A stretch of 5,809 nt of DNA from Planctomycetaceae bacterium (lineage in GTDB: Bacteria; Planctomycetota; Planctomycetia; Pirellulales; Thermoguttaceae): contig JAIROD010000662.1 in the NCBI GenBank assembly GCA_031257725.1, positions 1 to 5,809 on the forward strand. The letters run 5' to 3'. Shown here in pieces: positions 1 to 4,971 of this stretch (position 1 is its first letter; every line of letters begins with the position of its first letter). A program made the translations under genes and the position numbers. The notes under the pieces were generated by a model. It was not told where the DNA came from and did not search any database. It saw only the letters and a program-made list of their open reading frames with translations.

Positions 1-72
1 AATTTTCAACAATAACCCTAATTATCAACGTTTCAAAAAGATAATGAGTACCGGTCAACGGGGACATTACAT

Positions 73-103
73 AAAAAATTAAAAAACAAAAAATTAAAAA
101 AAA
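73..103. repeat. Repeated A-tracts (AAAAAATTAAAAAA twice)
   Basis: The 14-mer AAAAAATTAAAAAA occurs at 73-86 and again at 88-101, giving four A-tracts at 73-78, 81-86, 88-93 and 96-103. A-tract clusters are commonly bent and often flank promoters or nucleoid-protein sites. The spacing here (7-8 bp) is shorter than a helical turn, so strong net curvature is not assured. It may be simple low-complexity sequence. Confidence 0.5.
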
Positions 104-120
104 TTAGAAAGTACAGTTAG

Positions 121-144
121 GAAAATAAGGTTGAAAATAAGGTT
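121..144. repeat. Perfect 12-bp tandem duplication
   Basis: GAAAATAAGGTT occurs twice in direct succession (121-132 and 133-144) with no mismatch. Each copy contains AAGG, but no reading frame follows that would make it a ribosome binding site. It is probably a replication-slippage product, and I can assign no function. Confidence 0.7.
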
Positions 145-218
145 TGTTGAAACAATTATCATACGTTTGGGCAAATTCCACTGAAATATCACATCACTTT
201 TATTCTCTTTCACGAAAT

Positions 219-235
219 TTTCGCGTGTTTCGCGT
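219..235. repeat. Direct repeat TTTCGCGT with 9-bp period, beside a small palindrome
   Basis: TTTCGCGT occurs at 219-226 and 228-235. It overlaps the odd palindrome CGAAA-T-TTTCG at 213-223. The CG-rich core in an AT-rich setting could be a protein-binding site, but no adjacent gene ties it to a function. Confidence 0.35.
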
Positions 236-311
236 TAAAAAGGTTAAAATAAAATAGACAGTTACCTTTTCCCAACCTCCTTCAACATTCTCCACAACCC
301 ATGAACATTGA

Positions 312-349
312 ACCGCCAAGGCGAAGTGCGCCTTCGTCGCCTTGGTGGT
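312..349. repeat. Strong hairpin-forming inverted repeat
   Basis: Left arm 312-324 (ACCGCCAAGGCGA) pairs with right arm 337-349 (TCGCCTTGGTGGT) over 13 bp, with one G.T wobble (315/346) and a 12-base loop. The stem is far more GC-rich than its surroundings. Neither side carries a T-tract in the right orientation, so it does not look like an intrinsic terminator. An extragenic palindrome or the arm of a miniature mobile element is more likely. Confidence 0.65.
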
Positions 350-370
350 AAAGAAATAAAAGTATAAAGT

Positions 371-411
371 AAAAGTTCACGCCAACGGGACGTTGCCGTT
401 ACCGTACTTTT
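371..411. repeat. Nested inverted repeats
   Basis: Outer arms AAAAGT (371-376) and ACTTTT (406-411) enclose CAACG-GGA-CGTTG (383-395). An alternative inner pairing is AACGG (384-388) with CCGTT (396-400). The two inner pairings exclude each other, as in a switch, but they are short enough to be chance. An A-run follows at 413-420. Confidence 0.25.
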
Positions 412-433
412 CAAAAAAAAGGAAATAAAGGCG

Positions 434-483
434 CACGACAATCGATAAGAGTCACACGACAATTGATAAGAGCAACATGACAA
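434..483. repeat. 21-bp tandem repeat, two full copies and a partial third
   Basis: CACGACAATCGATAAGAGTCA (434-454) is followed without a gap by a copy with three differences near its centre and end (455-475). A partial third copy (CATGACAA, 476-483) follows. A 21-bp period equals two helical turns, so a repeated protein site would fall on one face of the DNA, as in iterons and some operators. The repeat sits about 590 bp upstream of atpA with no gene nearby. Confidence 0.55.
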
Positions 484-534
484 AAAATGTAAAATTGGCA
501 ATATTTCTATGGAATTTTCACAAGGCAGACTGTG

Positions 535-658
535 TTTCGCCGAAGGGCTTTCGCCCACCATCATGTTGGCGAAGCCGACTTGAACCGGTGTGCGGACAGA
601 AATGGGAAAACCGGATCAACCGTTGCGGCCTTTCGGCGAAAGGCGTTCACCTACGGTC
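535..658. repeat. Diverged 28-bp direct repeat, 96-bp offset, with palindromes
   Basis: Positions 535-562 and 631-658 match at 21 of 28 bases. The core is TTTCGCCGAAGGGC in the first copy and TTTCGGCGAAAGGC in the second. The second copy contains the near-perfect palindrome GCCTTTCG-G-CGAAAGGC (628-644). The first contains GGGC-TTTC-GCCC (545-556), and a near-inverted copy, GGCGAAGCC, lies at about 568-576. The patch is clearly richer in G+C than its flanks. The 96-bp offset keeps both copies in one reading frame, which translates to FRRRAFAHH and FRRKAFTYG, but I do not consider that frame a gene. It is probably a remnant of a dispersed repeat family. Confidence 0.45.
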
Positions 659-824
659 GCCTACCTCTTGAATCAAACAAAAACAACCAATATCAATGCC
701 GTTTGCGGTATAAACATTGCCAAACTTTCCGTTGTTTTTTTATCCGTCGCTTTTCCGTCAATTTTTAAGTAAAGTTAAAAATAATTTCTTTATTTTATGT
801 AATTCATTACTATTTCTGATGTTA

Positions 825-840
825 GGTCAAAAAATTGACC
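825..840. repeat. Palindrome GGTCAA-N4-TTGACC
   Basis: Perfect 6-bp inverted arms at 825-830 and 835-840 are separated by AAAA. It resembles a dimeric regulator operator. The right arm reads as a -35-like TTGACC, with only a poor -10 candidate (TATTTT, 859-864). Smaller nested inverted repeats follow: ATTACC at 853-858 with GGTAAT at 893-898, enclosing TCATA-CTC-TATGA at 865-877. Confidence 0.3.
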
Positions 841-965
841 CCGAAATCCAAAATTACCTATTTTTCATACTCTATGAGCCTTGTCAATTTTTGGTAATCT
901 GGTACGCTATTGGGGAATATGTTGTAAGAAAATCCGAAATTCAGGTTTTTTTACCCTTTTCAGGA

Positions 966-993
966 TTGTCAAAATACACCATATTGTTATAAA
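966..993 (+). promoter_or_regulatory. Candidate sigma-70-type promoter of atpA
   Basis: TTGTCA (966-971) and TATAAA (988-993) each differ from consensus at one position and are separated by 16 bp. Transcription would start near position 1000, leaving a leader of about 75 bases before the atpA start. It is the best promoter match in the upstream region. Planctomycete promoters are poorly defined, so this is inference. Confidence 0.45.
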
Positions 994-1064
994 TCGTTAG
1001 AAAGTGTCCGTTTGAACCTTGTCGAACAACCTTTTTCCACCCCCAATACACCAACAATTATTAC

Positions 1065-1071
1065 GCGGGAG
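1065..1071 (+). promoter_or_regulatory. Ribosome binding site of atpA
   Basis: GCGGGAG ends 5 bases before the ATG at 1077. GGGAG pairs with the anti-Shine-Dalgarno sequence and supports this start, which also matches the usual AtpA N-terminus. Confidence 0.6.
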
Positions 1072-1076
1072 TTTCC

Positions 1077-2582
1077 ATGAAATTCAATGCCGATGAAATC
1101 GCTTCTGTTATTCAGAAGGAAATCGAACAATACGAACAAAAAATTGATGTCCGTGAAGTCGGACGTGTTTTGGAAGTTGGCGATGGTATCGCCCAAATCT
1201 ATGGTCTTTCCGGAATCATGGCAGGGGAAATGATCGAATTTCCCAACAGCGTCATGGGGCTTGCCTTCAATCTCGAAGAAAACTCGGTCGGAGCGATTAT
1301 TCTTGGCGATTACCTCAAACTTCACGAAGGCGATGAAGCCAAAACTACCGGTAAACTTTTGTCTGTACCGGTTGGCGATGCGGTTTTGGGACGAGTTCTC
1401 GATCCGCTCGGTAATCCGCTGGACGGCAAAGGTCCCATCATCACCAATACCTTCCGTGAAGTCGAAAGTATCGCACCGGGAATCGCCGACCGTCAACCGG
1501 TTCGGGAATCCCTCGCAACCGGTATCAAAGCAATCGACGCAATGACTCCAATCGGACGCGGTCAACGTGAACTCATTATCGGCGACCGAAAAACCGGTAA
1601 AACCGCTATCTGTATTGATACTATTATCAATCAAAAAGAAACAGGCGTAAAATGCTTCTATGTCGCCGTCGGACAAAAAGATTCCACCGTCGCCGGTATT
1701 ATCGAAACATTAAGAGAGTACGGCGCAATGGATTATACCACTGTTATTGTTGCCGGCGCAAGCTCTCCCGCTCCATTGCAATATATCGCTCCGTATGCCG
1801 GTTGTGCGATGGCGGAATACTTCATGTATAACGGTCAACACACTTTGGTTGTTTACGACGATTTGTCCAAACAAGCAACCGCTTATCGTCAAATTTCATT
1901 GTTAATGCGTCGTCCGCCCGGACGTGAAGCGTTTCCGGGTGACATTTTCTACTGTCATAGCCGCCTCCTAGAACGATCCGCAAAATTGTCAAAAGAACTT
2001 GGCGGCGGTAGTTTGACGGCATTACCGATTGTTGAAACGTTGGAAGGTGAAGTTTCCGCATATATTCCGACAAACGTGATTTCAATTACCGACGGGCAAA
2101 TTTATCTCCAACCGGATTTATTTTTCAGAGGTCAACGTCCGGCGATGAATGTTGGTATTTCGGTGAGCCGTGTCGGAGGTTCAGCGCAAATTCCGGCAAT
2201 GAAGCAAGTTGCGGGTGGTATGCGGCTCGATATGGCAGCGTTCCGCGAACTCGAGGCTTTCGCCCAACTCGGCACCGACCTTGATGCCGCAACTCAAGCC
2301 CGACTCGATAGAGGTTACCGAATTAACGAACTCATCAAACAAGGTCTCTGCAAACCAATGCACGTTATCGATCAAGTCTTCGTGATTTACGCAGGAACTC
2401 ACGGGTTCATCGATAAAGTTAAAGTAAATGATGTGTTGAGATGGGAAAACGAATTTCTTTCATTTCTCCATAGTTCACACAAAAATGTTTGGCAAAATCT
2501 AAACGAAAAGAAAAAACTCGACAACGAAATCACCACCGAAATGGATAATGTCCTCGAAACTTTCAACAGATCATTCGTGTAA
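1077..2582 (+). CDS. atpA: F1Fo ATP synthase subunit alpha
   Basis: This is the alpha subunit of the F1 head of ATP synthase (501 residues, normal full length). It alternates with catalytic beta subunits in the hexamer on the cytoplasmic face of the membrane and binds nucleotide at non-catalytic sites. The N-terminal beta-barrel covers about residues 25-95. The nucleotide-binding domain follows, with Walker A GDRKTGKT at 169-176, a Walker B-like LVVYDDL at 257-263, and the family signature PAMNVGISVS at 355-364. Arg365 (SVSRVGG) is the arginine that reaches into the catalytic beta site. A helical C-terminal domain follows. The start has a good ribosome binding site. No frameshift or missing residue was seen. 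Unusually, neither neighbour is an atp gene: about 1 kb of non-coding DNA precedes it and an unrelated ATPase follows, so the other subunits must be encoded elsewhere or this is an extra copy. Codon use is more G+C-rich than in the genes downstream. The sequence reads as planctomycete-like from memory only. Confidence 0.97.
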   Translation: MKFNADEIASVIQKEIEQYEQKIDVREVGRVLEVGDGIAQIYGLSGIMAGEMIEFPNSVMGLAFNLEENSVGAIILGDYLKLHEGDEAKTTGKLLSVPVGDAVLGRVLDPLGNPLDGKGPIITNTFREVESIAPGIADRQPVRESLATGIKAIDAMTPIGRGQRELIIGDRKTGKTAICIDTIINQKETGVKCFYVAVGQKDSTVAGIIETLREYGAMDYTTVIVAGASSPAPLQYIAPYAGCAMAEYFMYNGQHTLVVYDDLSKQATAYRQISLLMRRPPGREAFPGDIFYCHSRLLERSAKLSKELGGGSLTALPIVETLEGEVSAYIPTNVISITDGQIYLQPDLFFRGQRPAMNVGISVSRVGGSAQIPAMKQVAGGMRLDMAAFRELEAFAQLGTDLDAATQARLDRGYRINELIKQGLCKPMHVIDQVFVIYAGTHGFIDKVKVNDVLRWENEFLSFLHSSHKNVWQNLNEKKKLDNEITTEMDNVLETFNRSFV

Positions 2583-2631
2583 TTTTGTTGAAAAAATGTA
2601 ACTCCTTTAACCTAGAAACACAAGAAATTAC

Positions 2632-2686
2632 TTCGCTTAACGCAGAACCAGATTAAGTAAATGTACTGCGCATTGCGTTAAGCGAA
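2632..2686. repeat. Perfect 13-bp inverted repeat downstream of atpA
   Basis: TTCGCTTAACGCA (2632-2644) and its exact reverse complement (2674-2686) are separated by 29 bases. A competing short pairing exists between CGCAG (2641-2645) and CTGCG (2666-2670). It starts 50 bp after the atpA stop. No T-tract follows on either strand, so it is not a classic intrinsic terminator. It could still end or stabilise the atpA transcript, serve as an operator for the next operon, or mark an insertion boundary between atpA and the accessory genes. Confidence 0.65.
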
Positions 2687-2714
2687 TCACTCCAAAATAA
2701 TCAAAAATTGCAGG

Positions 2715-2768
2715 AATTATGCCAACAGAATTAGGAGAATAAGAATTATGCAAAAGATAATTATGCCA
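2715..2768 (+). repeat. Three copies of AATTATGC around the ATPase start
   Basis: AATTATGC occurs at 2715-2722, 2744-2751 and 2759-2766. Each copy contains an ATG. The first opens a seven-codon frame (2719-2742, MPTELGE) that closes 5 bases before the second ATG. The second and third ATGs are alternative in-frame starts of the ATPase gene. The tiny frame has no clear ribosome binding site, so a regulatory leader peptide is only a possibility. Confidence 0.35.
2733..2738 (+). promoter_or_regulatory. Ribosome binding site deciding the ATPase start
   Basis: AGGAGA ends 9 bases before ATG 2748 and 24 bases before the in-frame ATG at 2763. The spacing favours 2748, although the residues after the second methionine (MPKIEIKNFGPI) look like a natural N-terminus for this family. 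Confidence 0.6.
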
Positions 2769-4010
2769 AAGATCGAAATTAAAAATTTTGGACCCATTAA
2801 AGATGTTACTTTTGGCATCAAAGATTATACGGTTTTCATCGGACCGCAAGCATCAGGGAAAAGTACAATCGTAAAATTATTTTATTATTTCAGAAAATTT
2901 AATACTGATTTTGTCAGATTACTTTCTCTTCCGCTTGGTTTCAAAACGTCGGTAGATCAACTGGATATTTCTCATACTTTACAACAACTTGTTTGTAAAA
3001 CTTTTCATGATTATTGGGAACATAAAGCATTTTTTATACAGGATTTTAATATTACGTACAACTATAGCAATCAGACGTACATTAAACTGATTTGTAAAAA
3101 CAAAGAACTTTATGCGGAGTATTCGACGGACATCATCAAATTATTTGAAGAATCAAGGCAACATCTCATGAATTTTAGAAAACAGGGGAAATTAAAGCCG
3201 GAATACTATGATAGTCCGATGATTGTAGCGTATCACAACGAACTTCGTGATAAAGCCAACAAGTTTTTTGGAAATTGGAACATGAAATATATACCAGCCG
3301 GACGGCATGTTTTTCCAATACTGAAAGATCAACCGGTTTTTATAAAGGATAAATTTGTACGAAATTTTTCTCCTGAAATCAATTACATTAAATCCGAATG
3401 GGAAAATACCCCAAAAAATAATTCATCACTAATTACGAAACAAAAACAAATTGAATTAGTACAATTAATTCTTAAAGGCAGTTATTCAATTAGTGGAGAT
3501 GAGGATGGAATTATGCCTTCTGATTTTAATGAAGTCATACCGCTTGTGTATGCTTCTTCCGGTCAGCAAGAATCATTATGGGTGTTATTGTCGATTTTGA
3601 ATACTTTTTTTTCGGAAGAAAAATATTGTTATATTATTGAAGAACCGGAAGCTCATCTATTTCCCGAAGCCCAAAGAAATATAATGCATTTGTTGACTTA
3701 TTATGTCAACAACAAATGCGGAAATCAACTCATGATTACCACTCACAGCCCTTATATCCTCACTCCGTTGAATAATTTACTTCAAGCCTATTTGTTGGGG
3801 CAAAATAAATCGAAGCACGATAATGTTTCAAAAATTATTGATCCGAAGATTTGGATCAATCCTGATCATTTTGAATGTTATTATGTTGACAATGGAAATA
3901 TTGAGTCCATCGTTGATAGTGAAGTCAAGATGATGAATCTTGAAAAACTCGATAATGCTTCACGCATTGGAAATGACGAATACGATAAATTATCGGAGCT
4001 GGAGGATTAA
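2748..4010 (+). CDS. ABC/SMC-like AAA family ATPase (AAA_15/AAA_21 type), putative defence ATPase
   Basis: A 420-residue ATPase of the ABC/SMC-like group found in OLD, PtuA and AriA-type proteins. The N-terminus IEIKNFGPIKDV is the usual first strand and turn. Walker A is GPQASGKST (32-40). A signature-like SSGQQES lies at 270-276, Walker B YIIEEPEAHL at 295-304, and the switch histidine ITTHSPYIL at 330-338. About 230 residues of helical insertion separate Walker A from the signature, including YIPAGR (181-186), a motif I associate with this ATPase group. The protein ends about 80 residues after the switch histidine with no TOPRIM nuclease domain, so it is not a complete OLD nuclease. The nuclease-like gene downstream starts 5 bp after its stop and has its ribosome binding site inside this gene, so the two are very probably co-translated. 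By analogy with PtuA (Septu) and AriA (PARIS), it may sense invading DNA or phage proteins and control the partner. That role is inference. The gene is clearly more AT-rich than atpA, consistent with transfer. Confidence 0.88.
   Translation: MQKIIMPKIEIKNFGPIKDVTFGIKDYTVFIGPQASGKSTIVKLFYYFRKFNTDFVRLLSLPLGFKTSVDQLDISHTLQQLVCKTFHDYWEHKAFFIQDFNITYNYSNQTYIKLICKNKELYAEYSTDIIKLFEESRQHLMNFRKQGKLKPEYYDSPMIVAYHNELRDKANKFFGNWNMKYIPAGRHVFPILKDQPVFIKDKFVRNFSPEINYIKSEWENTPKNNSSLITKQKQIELVQLILKGSYSISGDEDGIMPSDFNEVIPLVYASSGQQESLWVLLSILNTFFSEEKYCYIIEEPEAHLFPEAQRNIMHLLTYYVNNKCGNQLMITTHSPYILTPLNNLLQAYLLGQNKSKHDNVSKIIDPKIWINPDHFECYYVDNGNIESIVDSEVKMMNLEKLDNASRIGNDEYDKLSELED
4001..4005 (+). promoter_or_regulatory. 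Strong ribosome binding site inside the end of the ATPase gene
   Basis: GGAGG lies within the last codons of the ATPase gene, 10 bases before ATG 4016. This placement implies translational coupling of the two genes. Confidence 0.7.
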
Positions 4011-4015
4011 TCAAA

Positions 4016-4501
4016 ATGTTTACCAAAGAAAATTTGTACAAGAATACGGAAAACCTTGATACAAATGGCAACGTACGAATTGACATGACTATTGTTTGTA
4101 AGGAAAGAAACTCTGAATACCGATACCATAATCGTTTACAAAAACATGTTGCCAAAATCAAAATTGACGGCGGTTTGATTTCAAATGACCAAGAACGATG
4201 CGATTGGTTGCTTATCAATTGGGATGATGGAATCTTGTTTTTTATTGAACTTAAGGGAAGTGATTTATGGAAAGCCGTTTCTCAAATTCAAACGACAATC
4301 GACACCGTTAAGACTAATATGCTTCAACAATTTTCTTTCAAAAATATTAATGTTCGGATTATTTTGAGCAAGAATCAACGTCCCGACTACAAAAACGATG
4401 CCCGATACAAAAAACTTGAACAACTAATAAAAGAAAAGATCGGTAATATCAGAAACGGTAATATCAGAATTGAAAGCCGGCAAATGCAAGAGAATTGTTA
4501 G
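4016..4501 (+). CDS. Small putative PD-(D/E)XK nuclease, partner of the upstream ATPase
   Basis: A 161-residue protein that I cannot place in a named family. Its centre has the pattern of a PD-(D/E)XK nuclease core: strand CDWLLINW with Asp63, a turn, then strand ILFFIELKG with Glu78-x-Lys80. A helix follows (DLWKAVSQIQTTI, about 83-95) with Gln90 where such nucleases often carry a conserved glutamine, and then a further strand, INVRIILSK (111-119). The N-terminal 60 residues are rich in basic and aromatic residues (RYHNR at 36-40) and could contact DNA. The C-terminus is a charged helix. No signal peptide or membrane segment is present, so it should be cytoplasmic. It lies 5 bp after the ATPase gene with a strong ribosome binding site, so the pair probably form one unit in which the ATPase controls a DNA- or RNA-cutting effector. 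It ends with TAG. The nuclease call rests on motif spacing alone, and the D...ExK could be coincidental. Confidence 0.6.
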   Translation: MFTKENLYKNTENLDTNGNVRIDMTIVCKERNSEYRYHNRLQKHVAKIKIDGGLISNDQERCDWLLINWDDGILFFIELKGSDLWKAVSQIQTTIDTVKTNMLQQFSFKNINVRIILSKNQRPDYKNDARYKKLEQLIKEKIGNIRNGNIRIESRQMQENC

Positions 4502-4553
4502 TTAAGATAATGATGTTGATGTTGTTTTTTATACTTTTTACACTAAAAATTCG

Positions 4554-4628
4554 TTTTTTAAAAACAGAAAATATTACGTTTTTTTGAAGGAGAGGAGATC
4601 AATAAAATGAAACTTTCAAAATAACTGA
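4554..4628 (+). pseudogene. Decayed duplicate of the leader and first codons of the TIGR04076-like gene
   Basis: This stretch copies the 5' end of the gene at 5393. TTTTTTAAAAACAGAAAA is identical at 4554-4571 and 5327-5344. GGAGATCAATAAAATGAAAC at 4594-4613 matches 5380-5399 with one difference, and the similarity continues through CTTT and AAAATAAC. A very good ribosome binding site (AAGGAGAGGAG, 4587-4597) precedes ATG 4607, but the frame reads only MKLSK before TAA (4622-4624). Relative to the downstream copy, one base is missing in codon 4. Restoring it would give MKL-x-KIT, like the intact gene, before another stop shortly after. No later part of the gene is seen here. It could be a truncated paralogue, or the left member of a direct repeat bracketing the toxin-antitoxin cassette. 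Expression as a five-codon leader peptide is a less likely alternative. Confidence 0.6.
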
Positions 4629-4664
4629 ATAAATAAAACCACTTTACCATTTTTTTCAACCAAC

Positions 4665-4683
4665 ACCGTCAATATAATACGGT
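4665..4683 (+). promoter_or_regulatory. Toxin-antitoxin promoter -10 box inside a palindromic operator
   Basis: A perfect TATAAT (4673-4678) lies between the inverted arms ACCGT (4665-4669) and ACGGT (4679-4683). The only -35 candidate at 17 bp is the T-run at 4650-4655. Transcription would start about 20 bases before the antitoxin ATG. A palindrome covering the -10 box is the arrangement expected for autoregulation by a type II antitoxin or its toxin complex. The arms are only 5 bp, so the operator call is tentative. Confidence 0.5.
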
Positions 4684-4704
4684 ACAAACATAACAAACAA
4701 AATC

Positions 4705-4971
4705 ATGGCAACAACAAAAAATTTAGATACAAAAATCGTTCAACGGGCAATCCGGCAGCGGATTAATTCGATAGAGGATCAGGACACGCTCAACGCTATT
4801 TTGACCTTAACTGAAAAATGTTACATTCCTAAACCACTGACAGCAACGCAATTACGGGACATCGAAATCAGCAGACAACAATTGACCGACGGATTGGGAA
4901 TCTCCCATAAAGATGCCATGAAAGTGATCGATCCGGAATTTCAAGACGAGGACGAAGACAATGAAAATTAA
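4705..4971 (+). CDS. Putative type II antitoxin of a RelE/ParE-type module
   Basis: An 88-residue acidic protein directly upstream of, and overlapping, the frame of a RelE/ParE-like toxin. Residues 50-76 (TATQLRDIEISRQQLTDG and then GISHKDAMKVI) resemble the region of RelB-like antitoxins commonly written as an amphipathic helix followed by G-x-I-S-H-E-E-x-M. The tail DEDEDNEN is strongly acidic and could neutralise the basic toxin. I see no clear ribbon-helix-helix or helix-turn-helix in the N-terminal half, though TKIVQRAIRQRINSI could be a DNA-contacting helix. No Shine-Dalgarno site precedes ATG 4705. With the promoter proposed above, the leader would be about 20 bases. The role is inferred from gene order, size, acidity and the toxin downstream. 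Confidence 0.7.
   Translation: MATTKNLDTKIVQRAIRQRINSIEDQDTLNAILTLTEKCYIPKPLTATQLRDIEISRQQLTDGLGISHKDAMKVIDPEFQDEDEDNEN

Larger units (their letters stand above)
1..1076. other. Long AT-rich non-coding region upstream of atpA
   Basis: I find no credible gene in this kilobase. Open frames exist on both strands, but their translations are low-complexity or unlike any protein family I know, and none has a convincing ribosome binding site. The region instead contains short repeats and palindromes, listed separately, and a GC-richer patch at about 530-665 that stands out from its AT-rich flanks. No tRNA or rRNA signature was seen. In a canonical atp operon, atpH would lie here just upstream of atpA, and it does not. 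The last 110 bases hold the likely atpA promoter and ribosome binding site. The region may be a graveyard of decayed sequence or mobile-repeat remnants. Confidence 0.6.

Noticed and set aside
434..483. CRISPR array
   Set aside because: The units are directly adjacent with no unique spacers, and there are no cas genes.
262..564. 100-codon minus-strand frame in the upstream region
   Set aside because: It runs over the hairpin and the 21-bp repeats, its translation is repetitive (SYQLSCDSYRLSC), and there is no convincing ribosome binding site.
532..768. Plus-strand frame reading FRRRAFAHH and FRRKAFTYG
   Set aside because: The peptide similarity reflects the DNA repeat at 535-658. No start signal or family supports a gene.
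717..992. 91-codon plus-strand frame rich in Phe, Leu and Ile that could pass for a membrane protein
   Set aside because: The hydrophobicity follows from T-rich DNA. It has no ribosome binding site or recognisable family, and it overlaps the atpA promoter.
987..1676. 229-codon open frame on the minus strand across the atpA promoter and 5' half
   Set aside because: It lies antisense to a clear atpA, its translation resembles no family, and it is explained by atpA codon bias.
2748..4010. OLD-family nuclease (GajA-like) identity for the ATPase
   Set aside because: The protein ends about 80 residues after the switch histidine, with no room for a TOPRIM domain, and no helicase gene follows.
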